A stretch of 64,000 nt of DNA from Actinoallomurus spadix (GCF_024055725.1 NZ_JAMXMX010000031.1:16467-80466), one strand, 5' to 3'. Positions 35,473 through 45,518 are shown, counted from the stretch's first letter. Numbers and translations are program-made. The notes: generated by a model from the letters alone, not told the origin.

Positions 35473-36276
35473 ATGCGAACGACCGGAGAGACACTGCACC
35501 ACGTCGAGTTCGGCCAGGGCATCCCCGTGCTGTTGGTTCACGGGTTCACGGTCGACCACCGTCTCATGCTGCCGCTGGAGCCCGCGTTCACCGATCGACC
35601 GGGATGGCGCCGCGTCTACGTGGACCTGCCCGGGTCAGGGCGGTCGCCGCGGCTGCCGGCTCCGGTCACGGCCGATCGTACGGCGGCGGCGCTCCTGGCC
35701 TTCATCGACGAGGTGATCGGCCGCGAGCGCTTCGCTATCGTCGGCATGTCGTTCGGCGGCCAGCTCGTCCGGCATGTCATCGCCGAGCTCGGCGGGCAGG
35801 TGACGGGCATGTGCCTGATCGCTCCCGTTGTCGCGCCGCCTGGGCGACGCGACCTGCCGGCGCGGCAGGTGCTCGCTCGCGACGACGGGCTCCTCGCGTC
35901 CCTCGACCCGGACGACCGGGCCGACTTCTCCGAGGTCGCCGTCTGGCAGACGGCCACGGGATGGGCGGCGTTCCGGGACCACGCACTGCCCGGCCTCCGC
36001 GCCCACCACCGGGGCGACGCGCAGGCGCTCTCCGAGGCGTACATGCTGTCCGTCACTCCGGAGACCCGCTTCACCGCGCATGACGGCCCGCATCTCCTCA
36101 TGACGGGCCGGCAGGACCACGTGGTCGGCTGGCGGGACCAGCTGGCTCTGCTCGAGCACTATCCCCGTATGACGTACGCCGTGCTCGACGGATGCGGCCA
36201 CAACGTGCACCTCGACCGGCCGGATCCGGTCAACGCGCTGTTCGGGTCCTGGCTGGACGCCATGGCGGTCGCCTGA
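35473..36276 (+). CDS. Alpha/beta hydrolase
   Basis: 267 residues with the hydrolase fold: oxyanion strand V-L-L-V-H-G-F-T, nucleophile elbow G-M-S-F-G-G, acid in T-G-R-Q-D-H and His in G-C-G-H-N-V-H. The cytoplasmic, single-domain layout matches small esterases/lactonases and C-C hydrolases. The ATG six codons inside the longest frame is preferred because an AGGA lies six bases before it. No operon partner. Substrate unknown. Confidence 0.88.
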   Translation: MRTTGETLHHVEFGQGIPVLLVHGFTVDHRLMLPLEPAFTDRPGWRRVYVDLPGSGRSPRLPAPVTADRTAAALLAFIDEVIGRERFAIVGMSFGGQLVRHVIAELGGQVTGMCLIAPVVAPPGRRDLPARQVLARDDGLLASLDPDDRADFSEVAVWQTATGWAAFRDHALPGLRAHHRGDAQALSEAYMLSVTPETRFTAHDGPHLLMTGRQDHVVGWRDQLALLEHYPRMTYAVLDGCGHNVHLDRPDPVNALFGSWLDAMAVA

Positions 36277-36385
36277 CGCGTCAGATCCAGCCGGCCTCGG
36301 TCGCGATTCACGGCCACAGCGCAGAGAGCAGCGCGCGTCCGGGCCCTCCATCGTTCTTGATCATTTATCGGCGTCCCGCGGAGGA

Positions 36386-37351
36386 ATGATGCTCTACCCG
36401 GAGATCGAGCCGTACGACCACGGGATGCTGGACGTCGGCGACGGGCACCGCGTCCACTGGGAGGTCTGCGGCAACCCGGACGGCAGGCCGGCCGTCGCGC
36501 TGCACGGCGGGCCGGGCTCGGGATGCGGGCCGTGGTGGCGCCGGTACTTCGACCCCCGCGCCTACCGGATCGTGCTGTTCGACCAGCGCGGCTGCGGCCG
36601 CAGCACGCCGCACGCGAGCGCCCCGGTCGTCGACCTGAGCACCAACACGACCGGCCACCTGATCGCCGACATCGAGCTGCTGCGCCGGCACCTGGGCATC
36701 GACCGGTGGCTGGTGCTCGGCGGCTCCTGGGGCGCCACCCTCGGGCTGGCCTACGCCGAACGGCATCCCGACCGGGTCAGCGAGCTCATCCTGTTCGCGG
36801 TCGGCATGACGCGGCGCCGGGAGGTCGAGTGGATCACCCGGGACGTCGGCCGGCTGTTCCCCGCGCAATGGGCGCGGTTCCGCGACGGCGTGCCGCCCGC
36901 CGACCGGGACGGCGACCTCGCCGAGGCGTACGGCCGGCTGCTGCACGACCCCGACCCCGCCGTCCGTGAGAAGGCCGCGCGGGACTGGTGCGCGTGGGAG
37001 GACGCCCACGTGGCCGTACGGCCGGACCACCGCCCCGATCCCCGCTACGACGACCCCGCCTTCCGGATGTGCTTCGCCCGGCTGGTCACCCACTACTGGC
37101 GGCACGCCGCGTTCCTCGACGACGATGCCCTGCTCCGTGGCGCGGAACGCCTCGCCGGGATCCCCGGCGTGCTGATCCACGGCCGCCTCGACGTCAGCAG
37201 CCCGCTGCAGGCGGCCTGGGAGCTGTCCCAGGCCTGGCCGGACGCCGAGCTGGTCGTGGTCGGCGACGCGGGGCACGGCGGGGGCGGCATGACCGACGCC
37301 ATCGTCGCGGCCACGGACCGCTTCGCCGGCATGCCGGGGGAGGCGCGGTGA
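36386..37351 (+). CDS. pip: Proline iminopeptidase
   Basis: 321 residues of the S33 family: oxyanion H-G-G-P-G-S-G, strand F-D-Q-R-G-C-G-R-S-T-P-H, nucleophile in G-G-S-W-G-A-T-L-G-L, acidic D-V-S in H-G-R-L-D-V-S and catalytic His in A-G-H-G-G. Proline iminopeptidases remove N-terminal proline from peptides. Two adjacent ATGs follow a GGAGGA; the second has the better spacing, so the protein may begin one residue later. Length is normal for the family. Confidence 0.92.
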   Translation: MMLYPEIEPYDHGMLDVGDGHRVHWEVCGNPDGRPAVALHGGPGSGCGPWWRRYFDPRAYRIVLFDQRGCGRSTPHASAPVVDLSTNTTGHLIADIELLRRHLGIDRWLVLGGSWGATLGLAYAERHPDRVSELILFAVGMTRRREVEWITRDVGRLFPAQWARFRDGVPPADRDGDLAEAYGRLLHDPDPAVREKAARDWCAWEDAHVAVRPDHRPDPRYDDPAFRMCFARLVTHYWRHAAFLDDDALLRGAERLAGIPGVLIHGRLDVSSPLQAAWELSQAWPDAELVVVGDAGHGGGGMTDAIVAATDRFAGMPGEAR

Positions 37352-37423
37352 CGCGGCCTCAGACGCTCCGGTGACGCCGGCGTCAGCGGGCCCTGGGGCG
37401 GCGGTACGGCCCGGAAAGGTGGT

Positions 37424-37747
37424 TCAGCGGCCGATGATGATCGCTCGCTGGCGAATACTGCAGAAATGCCGCTTCCTGCAGACGACATTGTTACGAATGA
37501 TCTTCGAGAGGACATTCGCGTCGGCGACCTGCTGTATCCCGCGGAGGTGCGTAGGGCTTCGAATGGCGTTGGCGCTGGCGTTCTGGTGACCGTTCCCGAT
37601 GTGGTTGCTGTCTCCGGAGAGGGCAACGGCCGGCGCGCCGCGGAGAACCTGTTCCGCTTCCGCATCGGTGGTCATCGACATGCCGAGAGTCGCGGCGAGG
37701 CCAAGGCCGATGAGGGCGATGGGGCGGCACGCTGTATTCGCTCTCAT
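37424..37747 (-). CDS. Small secreted protein, unknown family
   Basis: 107 residues. A clear signal peptide (basic M-R-A-N-T, core I-A-L-I-G-L-G-L-A-A-T-L-G, cleavage near A-E-A) precedes a mature part with G-D-S-N-H-I-G-N-G-H-Q-N, which recalls the Gly-Asn pattern of chaplins without their length or cysteines. It has lower GC than its neighbours and an excellent ribosome-binding site (AAAGGAAGG, 5-6 nt before ATG). The C-terminus is basic with two Cys close together. Possibly a surface or antimicrobial protein; function unknown. Confidence 0.65.
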   Translation of the reverse strand: MRANTACRPIALIGLGLAATLGMSMTTDAEAEQVLRGAPAVALSGDSNHIGNGHQNASANAIRSPTHLRGIQQVADANVLSKIIRNNVVCRKRHFCSIRQRAIIIGR

Positions 37748-37903
37748 AAGCCCTTCCTTTCACAGACGCGCTGGACGGAACGCCTCTGCGGAGTCAGCCG
37801 TTACGCGAAGGCGGAACTCTCGGTGTCCGGACATCCGGTGCGTTCGGCTACCTACCCGATGCCCCGGTCGGGAATGCGCTGAGCCGACTCTCGTTGCAGA
37901 TGG

Positions 37904-39463
37904 TTACCCCCGCTTTGCCGCTGAGCGGTCGACCGGGTGACGGCGGATCCGGAGGCGGTCACCGGGCAGCCGGCGGTACGGGCGGACCATCCCGAGGACC
38001 GTCAGCGCGGCGACGGTGAGGAGACAGAGCCAGGCGAAGGCGTCGCCGACCAGGTCGTACACGGTCGTCACCCCGCGCGTCGGCACGTCGGCCACCATCG
38101 TCTGCCGGTCGGTCGTGAAGTAGCCCGCGGTGGCGAGGACGTTACCCCGGTCGTCGAACGCGGCGGACAGTCCCTCGGCGTCCTGGCGGACCAGGGCGTA
38201 CCCGCCTTCGATCGCGCGCAGGGCGGCCTTCTCGGTGTGCGGCCGCCCGTACTCCCGCCAGTCGTGCGCGGGGACGAGCATGATGTCCGTGCGGACGCGC
38301 ATCAGGTCGGGGAAGTCGGCGTCGTAGCAGATGACGTTCGCGATCCGGCCGTACGGCGTGTCGACGACCGGCACGTGCCCGTCCCCGGGAGTGAACGTCT
38401 CCGAGCCGGGAATGGGGTGGGCCTTCTGGTACGTCCACAGCACCGTGCCGTCCGGGCCGATGAAGACCGTCTCGTCGCGCCCGTAGGCCGGGGCGGCCGT
38501 GCTGTACACGCCGAGTCCGATCTCCAGATAGACGCCCGACCTGCGCGCCTCCTGCCGTGCCTTCGCGATGGCGGCGGACTCGTCCGCCTCCAGTGTCCTG
38601 ACGCCCTCTTCGGGCCAGACCACGATTCTGGCGCCGGCCCCGGCCTCGCGGCGGGTCGTCGCCAGCAGGTCGTCCTCCACCGCGGTCATGGCGGGCCGGA
38701 GTGCCGAGGGCGGGGCGGCGGCGACGTCACGGCGACCGCCGGGCATCCGCTGGAGCGCCGCCTGCAGGGCCTCGGTCGCCTCCCGGCTCGGGCTGACCCC
38801 CGCGATCCGGACCGTCGCCCCGCCGCCGGGCGAGAACGCGAGCCGCGCGCCGCCGCCGAGGAGGATCGTGGACAGCACGGCCCCGTACACGACGGCGCTG
38901 CGGGCCGACCGCAGGGAGGGCCGCTCCCAGCACCGGTTGACGGCACTGGCGGCCCAGGCGATCAGGAAGCCGATGCCGTACGAGCCGATGATCGAGGTGA
39001 CCTGCAACAGCGGCAGGTCGCCGTACTGGGTGACGGCGCGTGAACCGTACGCCGTGCCGAACGGCGACAGCAGCGTGATGAGGAACTCCGACCCTGCGAT
39101 CGCCGCGGGGAACGTCAGCACCGACATCCACGGGCGTAGCCGGCCGGCGAGCAGCCGGTCCAGCAGGAACGGCAGCGTCTGCACCAGGCTCAGGCCGGCC
39201 GCTCCGGCGATGATGACGGCGTTGAAGCCCATCGCCGACTCGTCGATCCAGAACACGGCCGCGGCGAGGTTCGCGAGCAGGATCCACGGGGCCGCCGACC
39301 ACGCGCGGCCGGTACGGGCGAAGCGCAGCAGAAGGACCGGTGAGATCCAGGCGGCGAGGGGGATGTCCCACCGGCCGCCGACCGCGAACGGCATCGCGGC
39401 GGTTCCCAGGATGAGGAGCGCGTAGCGCGCCCACGTCGGCGTCTCGCGCCGGGCATCGTCCAT
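37904..39463 (-). CDS. Lnt-like membrane nitrilase (apolipoprotein N-acyltransferase family)
   Basis: 519 residues. Six or more N-terminal membrane helices precede a carbon-nitrogen hydrolase domain with Glu in V-W-P-E-E-G, Lys in Y-Q-K-A-H-P and Cys in V-I-C-Y-D-A-D-F-P, and one more helix follows near the C-terminus. This is the layout of Lnt, which N-acylates lipoproteins, but membrane nitrilases of other function share it. The ATG is chosen for GGAAG seven bases upstream. It is divergent from a NarL-type two-component system. Confidence 0.85.
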   Translation of the reverse strand: MDDARRETPTWARYALLILGTAAMPFAVGGRWDIPLAAWISPVLLLRFARTGRAWSAAPWILLANLAAAVFWIDESAMGFNAVIIAGAAGLSLVQTLPFLLDRLLAGRLRPWMSVLTFPAAIAGSEFLITLLSPFGTAYGSRAVTQYGDLPLLQVTSIIGSYGIGFLIAWAASAVNRCWERPSLRSARSAVVYGAVLSTILLGGGARLAFSPGGGATVRIAGVSPSREATEALQAALQRMPGGRRDVAAAPPSALRPAMTAVEDDLLATTRREAGAGARIVVWPEEGVRTLEADESAAIAKARQEARRSGVYLEIGLGVYSTAAPAYGRDETVFIGPDGTVLWTYQKAHPIPGSETFTPGDGHVPVVDTPYGRIANVICYDADFPDLMRVRTDIMLVPAHDWREYGRPHTEKAALRAIEGGYALVRQDAEGLSAAFDDRGNVLATAGYFTTDRQTMVADVPTRGVTTVYDLVGDAFAWLCLLTVAALTVLGMVRPYRRLPGDRLRIRRHPVDRSAAKRG

Positions 39464-39662
39464 CTCGTGACTTCCGTTCCACGGGGATTCGTCCGCACGT
39501 CGTGCGGGAGCGCCGTTCACCGGCCGTGCTCAGAACGCTATGAGCGCCCGTCCGCCCGCCGCCTCGTCCTCGTCGCCGATTCCTCGCCGATCCGCGCAAC
39601 TTTGGATGCGTCCGCCAGGAAGAGTACGTGACCTCGAGAACGGCATACCGTTGCGGTCAGAG

Positions 39663-40859
39663 ATGACGACCTCCATGACGGCCGGCCTGCGCCGGACACG
39701 CGAATGGCTGACCGACAGGCCGTGGCTGACCGACCTGGCGCTGGGCGGCGGGCTCACCGCGTTCGACGTGGTGACGTTGTCGGCCAGGACACCGGCGCCG
39801 AGCGTGGTGGGCCTGGCGCTGTGGGGGCTGCAGACCGTTCCGCTGTTCTGGCGGCGGCGCCACCCGCGCCTGGTGCTGACGGTGATGACGATCGCCTTCG
39901 CGGCGTTCGAGGCGGCCGATCCGGTCCCGGGGAAGACGCCGGGCCCGTACTTCCTGATCTTCGGCGTGTTCGCGGTCGCCCGCCGGGCTCCGGCACGGGT
40001 GAGTCTGGCGTGGACGCTGCCGGCCCTCGCCGTCGCGGTGACGGCGGACCTCCTCACCGGCCGGTCCGGGCCGCCCCGTCTCGACTCCCTCGAGCCGATC
40101 ACCGCGACGACCTTCGTCGCGTACCTTCTCGTCGCCTGGCTCCTGGGGTACGGCGCGCGGCGGATCGACCTCGACGCCCGCCGGCTCCGGGACCTCAACG
40201 AACGGCTCCGCGCCCAGCAGGAGATCAACGCGCGTCAGGCCGTCGTCACGGAGCGGGCGCGCATCGCCCGCGACCTGCACGACGTCGTCGCGCACCACGT
40301 CAGCGCCATCGCCGTGCAGGCGCGCTCCACCGAAGAGATCGTCCAGGACGATCCGCGGCTCGGCCGGCGGGGCGTGGCGCGCATCGCGGAGACGGCCGAC
40401 ACCGCGCTGGTCGAGATGCGCCGCATTCTCGGCCTGCTCGCCGCCGAGCCCGAAGGCGTCGGCCCGGAACCGTCCCTCCGCAACGTCGACCGCCTCATCG
40501 AGGCGGCCGAGGCGACCGGCTGCCGCGTCACCGCGGCGCTCGACGCGCCGGCCGACGCGGTGCCGGCCGCGATCCAGGTCTCGGCCTACCGGATCCTGCA
40601 GGAGGCCGTCACGAACGTCTTCCGGCACGCCGGTCCCGTCGACGTCCGGGTCGCGGTGCGCGTCGACGGCCGCCGCCTGACGATCGAGGTCGAGAACGCC
40701 CCGGCCGCCGCCGGCCACCGGCCGGTCCCGGGGTCCGGTCGCGGGCTGCTGGGCATCCGCGAGCGCGTCACGGCCTTCGACGGGACCCTCGACGCCGGTC
40801 CGCGCCCGCTCGGCGGGTGGCGGGTCCACGCCACGCTTCCGCTCCAGGGGATTCGATGA
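39663..40859 (+). CDS. NarL-type sensor histidine kinase
   Basis: 398 residues. Four or five membrane helices (residues about 20-165) form the sensor, then a dimerisation domain with the HisKA_3 motif R-I-A-R-D-L-H-D-V-V-A-H-H and an ATPase domain containing Q-E-A-V-T-N-V-F-R-H-A and G-x-G-L-L-G-I-R-E-R. This membrane-embedded type usually senses envelope stress. It overlaps the response regulator by 4 bp (ATGA), so the pair is coupled. The start is the ATG before T-T-S-M-T; other in-frame starts lie upstream but lead through sequence unlike the family. Confidence 0.93.
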   Translation: MTTSMTAGLRRTREWLTDRPWLTDLALGGGLTAFDVVTLSARTPAPSVVGLALWGLQTVPLFWRRRHPRLVLTVMTIAFAAFEAADPVPGKTPGPYFLIFGVFAVARRAPARVSLAWTLPALAVAVTADLLTGRSGPPRLDSLEPITATTFVAYLLVAWLLGYGARRIDLDARRLRDLNERLRAQQEINARQAVVTERARIARDLHDVVAHHVSAIAVQARSTEEIVQDDPRLGRRGVARIAETADTALVEMRRILGLLAAEPEGVGPEPSLRNVDRLIEAAEATGCRVTAALDAPADAVPAAIQVSAYRILQEAVTNVFRHAGPVDVRVAVRVDGRRLTIEVENAPAAAGHRPVPGSGRGLLGIRERVTAFDGTLDAGPRPLGGWRVHATLPLQGIR

Positions 40860-41551
40860 CCATCCGGGTGCTGCTCGCCGACGATCAGGAGATGGTACGG
40901 GCGGCGCTGCGGGCCGTCATCGATCGCCGCGAGGACCTGTGCGTCGTCGGGGAGGCCGCCGACGGGGACCAGGCGGTCGACGCCGCGTTCCGCCTGCGGC
41001 CCGACGTCGTGGTCATGGACGTCCGCATGCCCGGGACGACCGGGGTCGAGGCCACCCGACGCATCCTCACCGAATGGGCGTACGAGGACGCGCCGCCACG
41101 GGTCCTCGTGCTCACGACCTTCGACCTGGACGAGTACGTGCACGCCGCCCTGCGCGCCGGCGCCTCCGGCTTCCTCCTGAAGAACAGCCCGCCCGACCAG
41201 CTCGCGCACGCGATCCGGGTCATCGCCGGCGGTGCGGCCATGCTGGCCCCGAGCGTCACGCACCGGCTCATCGGCGCGTTCACCGCGCTGCCCACCGGCC
41301 TCGTCCCCGGCACGCCCACTCCGGCGCCGGGCCACCGGGGACGCCTCGACGCGCTCACCGAACGCGAACGGGAGGTGCTCATCCTGGTCGCCCGCGGGCT
41401 GTCCAACGCCCAGATCGCGGACGCGCTCGGTCTCACGCAGGCCAACGTGAAGAGCCGCGTCAACCGCATCCTCACCCGGCTCGGCCTAGAGAACCGCGTC
41501 CAGGCCGCCATCCTCGCCCGGGACGCGGGCCTGATCCCGCCCGGGCGGTGA
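40856..41551 (+). CDS. LuxR/NarL-type response regulator
   Basis: 231 residues. Receiver with L-A-D-D-Q-E, phosphoacceptor in V-V-M-D-V-R-M-P-G and Lys in L-L-K-N-S; a LuxR helix-turn-helix near the C-terminus (L-T-E-R-E-R-E-V-L, L-S-N-A-Q-I-A, N-V-K-S-R-V-N). Coupled to the preceding sensor kinase. A strong hairpin terminates transcription just after it. The only visible divergent candidate target is the Lnt-like gene. Confidence 0.95.
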   Translation: MTIRVLLADDQEMVRAALRAVIDRREDLCVVGEAADGDQAVDAAFRLRPDVVVMDVRMPGTTGVEATRRILTEWAYEDAPPRVLVLTTFDLDEYVHAALRAGASGFLLKNSPPDQLAHAIRVIAGGAAMLAPSVTHRLIGAFTALPTGLVPGTPTPAPGHRGRLDALTEREREVLILVARGLSNAQIADALGLTQANVKSRVNRILTRLGLENRVQAAILARDAGLIPPGR

Positions 41552-41552
41552 G

Positions 41553-41591
41553 GCGGAGGCTCCGCCGGTGGCAGCGCGGCGGAGCCTCCGC
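41553..41591. terminator. Hairpin between the two-component pair and xylB
   Basis: Perfect 14-bp inverted repeat (GCGGAGGCTCCGCC / GGCGGAGCCTCCGC) with an 11-nt loop, beginning immediately after the response-regulator stop. It lies between convergent genes and can serve both. Confidence 0.8.
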
Positions 41592-41653
41592 GGCGCCCGC
41601 TCGTCGAGGACGACGGCGGCCCGGCCGCACCGGGACCGCCGTCGTATCGCCGA

Positions 41654-43033
41654 TCAGCGGGACAGGATGTGGTCGCGGGCCTCGGCGTACCGCTCGCGGA
41701 TCGCCGGGACCGCGTCGGCCTCGTACGTCTCCAGGCCTGCGCGCTCCCAGCGCGGCGGCTCTGCCGCGCCGGACAGCGCCCAGGCGGCCTGGACGGCCGC
41801 GCCCTCGGCGACGTACTCGCCGGTGGGCGGGACCAGCACCGGCCGGCCGAAGATGGTCGGCGCGATGCGGCGTACGGCCTCCGAACGGGCGGCGCCCCCG
41901 ATGAGCAGCACCCGGTCGACTCGCGCGCCCTGGGCGAGCAGCGCGTCCAGCCCGTCGGCGAGGCCGCACAGCATGCCCTCGATCGCCGCGCGGGCCAGGT
42001 GCGCCGGGGTGGAGGTGGCCAGGCGCAGGCCGTGCACCGAGCCGGTGGCGTCCGGCCGGTTCGGCGTGCGCTCGCCCTCCAGGTACGGCACGAGGACGAG
42101 GCCGTCCGCGCCGGGCGGCGCGGACAGGGCCAGCCGGGAGACCTCCTGGTGGTCGGCGCCGAGCAGGGCCGCGGCGGCGTCGAGCACCCGGGCGGCGTTC
42201 AGCGTGCAGACCAGCGGCAGGAACCGGCCGGTCGCGTCGGCGAAGCCGGCGACGTCCCCGGCCGGGTCGGCACACGCCTGCTCCGCCGAGGTGAACACCG
42301 TCCCGGACGTGCCGAGCGACACCGCCACGTCACCGGGCCGCAGCCCCAGGCCGAGCGCCGCGCCCATGTTGTCGCCGGTGCCGGCCGACACGAGCGCGCC
42401 GGACGGAGTCCGGCCGGCGGCCTCGGCCGGGCCGAGCACGCGCGGCAGCTCCGGGACCCGGCCGAGCGCCAGCTCCAGGAGGTCCGGCCGGTACTCCCCG
42501 GTGGCCGGGGACCAGTAGCCGGTGCCGGACGCGTCGCCCCGGTCGGTGACGAACTCGCCGGTCAGCCGCCACGTCAGGTAGTCGTGCGGCAGGCACACCG
42601 ACGCCGTGCGGGCGGCGGCCTCCGGTTCATTGCGCGCCAGCCAGCGCAGCTTCGTCACCGTGAACGACGCGACGGGCACGCTGCCGACCGCGTCCGCCCA
42701 CTTGGCGGGCCCGCCGAACTCCTCGACGAGGTCCCCGGCGGCGCCGGCCGAGCGGGTGTCGTTCCACAGCAGCGCCGGCCGGACCACCTCGCCGGTCTCC
42801 GACCGGCACACCATGCCGTGCTGCTGGGCCGCGACGCCGATGGCGGCGACGTCGTCCAGACCGCCCGCCGCCTCGGTGGCGCGGCCGAGGGCGTCCCACC
42901 AGGCGGCGGGGTCGGCCTCGGTGCCGTCCGGGTGCGGCGCCTGACCGGCGCGGACGACCGCGCCGGTCTCGGCGTCGGCGACGACGACCTTGCAGGACTG
43001 GGTCGACGAGTCGACCCCCGCGACGAGGGTCAT
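41654..43033 (-). CDS. xylB: Xylulokinase
   Basis: 459 residues of the FGGY kinase family. The phosphate loop G-V-D-S-S-T-Q-S lies at residue 6, then [10 protein letters not shown], the catalytic Asp region G-T-G-D-N-M-G, S-L-G-T-S-G-T, and ADP-binding G-G-A-A-R-S. It phosphorylates D-xylulose to xylulose 5-phosphate. Its ATG overlaps the xylA stop by 4 bp, so the two are one operon under the divergent ROK regulator. Confidence 0.96.
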   Translation of the reverse strand: MTLVAGVDSSTQSCKVVVADAETGAVVRAGQAPHPDGTEADPAAWWDALGRATEAAGGLDDVAAIGVAAQQHGMVCRSETGEVVRPALLWNDTRSAGAAGDLVEEFGGPAKWADAVGSVPVASFTVTKLRWLARNEPEAAARTASVCLPHDYLTWRLTGEFVTDRGDASGTGYWSPATGEYRPDLLELALGRVPELPRVLGPAEAAGRTPSGALVSAGTGDNMGAALGLGLRPGDVAVSLGTSGTVFTSAEQACADPAGDVAGFADATGRFLPLVCTLNAARVLDAAAALLGADHQEVSRLALSAPPGADGLVLVPYLEGERTPNRPDATGSVHGLRLATSTPAHLARAAIEGMLCGLADGLDALLAQGARVDRVLLIGGAARSEAVRRIAPTIFGRPVLVPPTGEYVAEGAAVQAAWALSGAAEPPRWERAGLETYEADAVPAIRERYAEARDHILSR

Positions 43034-44172
43034 CGGGCGCCGAGGATGTGCTCGACGGCGAGCTGGTCGAGGCGGTCGTAGTGGTAACCCCGCTCGGCGG
43101 CGGCCTCGACGTCGAAGTCGTCCTGGGCCAGGGACTCGTAGGTCTCGCCCTCCGCGAGGGTCGGCACCGCGAGCTGGTCGGCGCGCGAGGCGGTCAGGGT
43201 CTCCTGCACCTCCGGGTCGGCGCGGAACGCCTTCGCGCGCTCCCTCAGGATCAGGTAGGTGCGCATGTTCGCGGCGGCCGAGGCCCACACACCGGAGATG
43301 TCCTCGGTGCGGGAGGGCTTGTAGTCGAAGTGGCGCGGACCCTCGTAACCGCCGTTCTCCAGCAGGTCGACGAGGAAGAAGGCGCTCTTCAGGTCGCCGT
43401 GGCCGAAGACGAGGTCCTGGTCGAACTTCGGGCCGTGCTGGCCGTTGAGGTCGATGTGGAAGAGCTTGCCGTGCCACAGCGCCTGGGCGATGCCGTGGAC
43501 GAAGTTCATCCCGGCCATCTGCTCGTGCCCGACCTCGGGGTTGAGGCCGACCATGTCGGCGTGCTCGAGTGAGCCGATGAACGCCAGGGCGTGGCCGATG
43601 GTGGGCAGCAGGATGTCGCCGCGCGGCTCGTTCGGCTTCGGCTCGAGCGCGAAGCGGATGCCGTAGCCCTTGTCGGTGACGTAGCCGGCGAGGGTGTCGA
43701 TGGCCTCGCGGAACCGGTCGAGGGCGACCCGCACGTCCTTGGCGCCGTCGGACTCGGCGCCCTCGCGGCCGCCCCAGAAGACATACGTCTCGGCGCCCAG
43801 CTCGGCGGCCAGGTCGAGGTTGCGCATGACCTTGCGGATGGCGTAGCGGCGGATGTCGCGGTCGTTGGAGGTGAACGCGCCGTCCTTGAACACCGGGTGG
43901 GTGAACAGGTTCGTCGTCGCCATCGGGACTTTCAGGCCGGTCTCGTCGAGCGCCTTGCGGAAGGCGGCGATCGCCTTGTCGCGGTCCGGCTCGACGGCGA
44001 GGAGGTCGTCGTCGTGGAACGTCACCCCGTAGGCGCCGAGCTCCGCGAGCCGATGGACCGACTCGACCGGGTCGAGCGGCGCCCGCGTCGCGTCGCCGAA
44101 CGGGTCGCGCGCCTGCCAGCCGACGGTCCACAGCCCGAAGGTGAACTTGTCCTCAGGGGTGGGTTCGAACAT
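43030..44172 (-). CDS. xylA: Xylose isomerase
   Basis: 380 residues. Catalytic His in V-T-F-H-D-D-D, metal ligands in [26 protein letters not shown]. It converts D-xylose to D-xylulose (and glucose to fructose in vitro) with Mg2+ or Mn2+. The length is that of the short class I enzymes of actinobacteria. AGGAG lies before its ATG. It heads the xylA-xylB operon and diverges from the ROK repressor; no transport genes are in this window. Confidence 0.98.
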   Translation of the reverse strand: MFEPTPEDKFTFGLWTVGWQARDPFGDATRAPLDPVESVHRLAELGAYGVTFHDDDLLAVEPDRDKAIAAFRKALDETGLKVPMATTNLFTHPVFKDGAFTSNDRDIRRYAIRKVMRNLDLAAELGAETYVFWGGREGAESDGAKDVRVALDRFREAIDTLAGYVTDKGYGIRFALEPKPNEPRGDILLPTIGHALAFIGSLEHADMVGLNPEVGHEQMAGMNFVHGIAQALWHGKLFHIDLNGQHGPKFDQDLVFGHGDLKSAFFLVDLLENGGYEGPRHFDYKPSRTEDISGVWASAAANMRTYLILRERAKAFRADPEVQETLTASRADQLAVPTLAEGETYESLAQDDFDVEAAAERGYHYDRLDQLAVEHILGAR

Positions 44173-44180
44173 CTCGTCTC

Positions 44181-44277
44181 CTCATTTCGTACATGCTCTG
44201 GACTAATTAAAACCCGTAGGTGCCCGGTGTCAACAGGGGGGAGGCTGCATGATTAGTCTGTGAACATGCGAAATGAG
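44181..44277. promoter_or_regulatory. Large inverted-repeat operator over the xylA/xylR promoters
   Basis: Two 29-nt arms (44181-44209 and 44249-44277) are inverted copies sharing ATTAGTC, CATG and CGAAATGAG. Each arm covers the -10 region and start of one of the divergent genes; the right arm overlaps the first codons of the repressor. About 40 bp separate them. This fits a ROK repressor controlling xylAB and itself at once. Binding is inferred from layout. Confidence 0.72.
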
Positions 44278-45510
44278 ATCATGCCCGTCCGGCACGGCAC
44301 CATGCGGGCCCGTAACCTGGCCGTGGTGCTGGGCGAGATCTCCCGTCGGCAGCCGGTCAGCCGCGCTCGTCTCGCCGACGTCACCGGCTTCACGAAGACC
44401 ACCGTATCCAGTCTCGTCGCCGCGTTGAAGGCCGCGGGCCTGGTCCGCGAGGACGGGCCGGTGCGTGACGGTGAGCGCGGGCGTCCCGCCACGGCCGTGT
44501 CGGTCAACGGCGACCGCGTCGCCGGCCTCGGCCTGGAGGTCAACGTCGACTACCTCGCCGCCTGCGTGCTCGACCTAGGGCGGCGGATCCGGCACCGGCA
44601 CATCGTCGCCGCCGACAACCGGGGACGCGCGCCCGAACGCGTCATCGGCGCGCTGACGGACCTCGCCGAGCGGGCGATCGCCGCGGCGGGGGACCAGGGC
44701 CTCACCGTCGCCGGCGCGGTGGTCGCGCTCCCCGGCACGCTCGACCGGGCCGGCGGCCGGGTGCGGACCGCACCGAACCTCGGCTGGCACGACGTCGCGG
44801 CCGGCGACCTCCTCGCCGCCGGCCTGCCGCGGCTCGCGCTGCCCGCCGACCAGGACAACGAGGCGAATCTCGCCGCCCTCGGCGAACTGTGGTTCGGTGA
44901 CGGCCCGGGACTCGGTTCGTACGTTCACGTCTCCGGCGAGATCGGCGTCGGCGCGGGCCTCGTCGTCGACGGCCGGGTGTTCCGCGGCGCGCACGGGTTC
45001 GCCGGCGAACTCGGCCACGTCGTGGTCGACCCGGCCGGGCCGCCCTGCGCGTGCGGCGGCCGTGGCTGCCTGGAGCAGGTCGCGGGCCAGGAGGCGATCC
45101 TGCGGGCGGCGGGCATCCCCGACACCGTCGGAACGTCCACCGCCGGACCCGACGGGCCGCTCGCCGCGCTGGTCGCGCTGTTGCGCGACGGCGACGAGCC
45201 GGCGCTGGCGGCGGTGCGCAGGGCGGGGGAGGCTCTGGGTCAGGCGCTGTCCGCGGCGGTCAACCTGGTCGACCCGGACACGATCGTGCTCGGCGGCATC
45301 TTCTCCGCGCTCGCCCCGTGGGCGTCCCCGGCGGTCGAGGAGGCGCTCGGCGCCGGCACCGGCGTCGTACGGCACGCGGCCCTCCGCCTGACCGTGTCCC
45401 GCCTGGGCGGCGACGCCGCCGCGCTGGGTGCCGCCGCGCTCGTCGTCGAACGGATCATGAACGACCCCGCTCTCCTCATGGAGGCGCCGGCGCGGCCGCA
45501 CGGACGGTGA
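44266..45510 (+). CDS. ROK-family xylose repressor
   Basis: 414 residues. An N-terminal winged helix (V-S-R-A-R-L-A-D-V-T-G-F-T-K-T-T-V-S) precedes a ROK sugar-binding domain with G-E-L-G-H-V-V-V-D and the zinc-binding motif C-A-C-G-G-R-G-C-L-E. Next to xylAB it is almost certainly the xylose-responsive repressor. The ATG is preferred to a GTG two codons earlier because TAGTCT ends six bases before it, implying a leaderless message; the GGGGGGAGG upstream is too far away. The right operator arm lies across its start. Confidence 0.93.
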   Translation: MRNEIMPVRHGTMRARNLAVVLGEISRRQPVSRARLADVTGFTKTTVSSLVAALKAAGLVREDGPVRDGERGRPATAVSVNGDRVAGLGLEVNVDYLAACVLDLGRRIRHRHIVAADNRGRAPERVIGALTDLAERAIAAAGDQGLTVAGAVVALPGTLDRAGGRVRTAPNLGWHDVAAGDLLAAGLPRLALPADQDNEANLAALGELWFGDGPGLGSYVHVSGEIGVGAGLVVDGRVFRGAHGFAGELGHVVVDPAGPPCACGGRGCLEQVAGQEAILRAAGIPDTVGTSTAGPDGPLAALVALLRDGDEPALAAVRRAGEALGQALSAAVNLVDPDTIVLGGIFSALAPWASPAVEEALGAGTGVVRHAALRLTVSRLGGDAAALGAAALVVERIMNDPALLMEAPARPHGR

Positions 45511-45518
45511 TGACGTTG

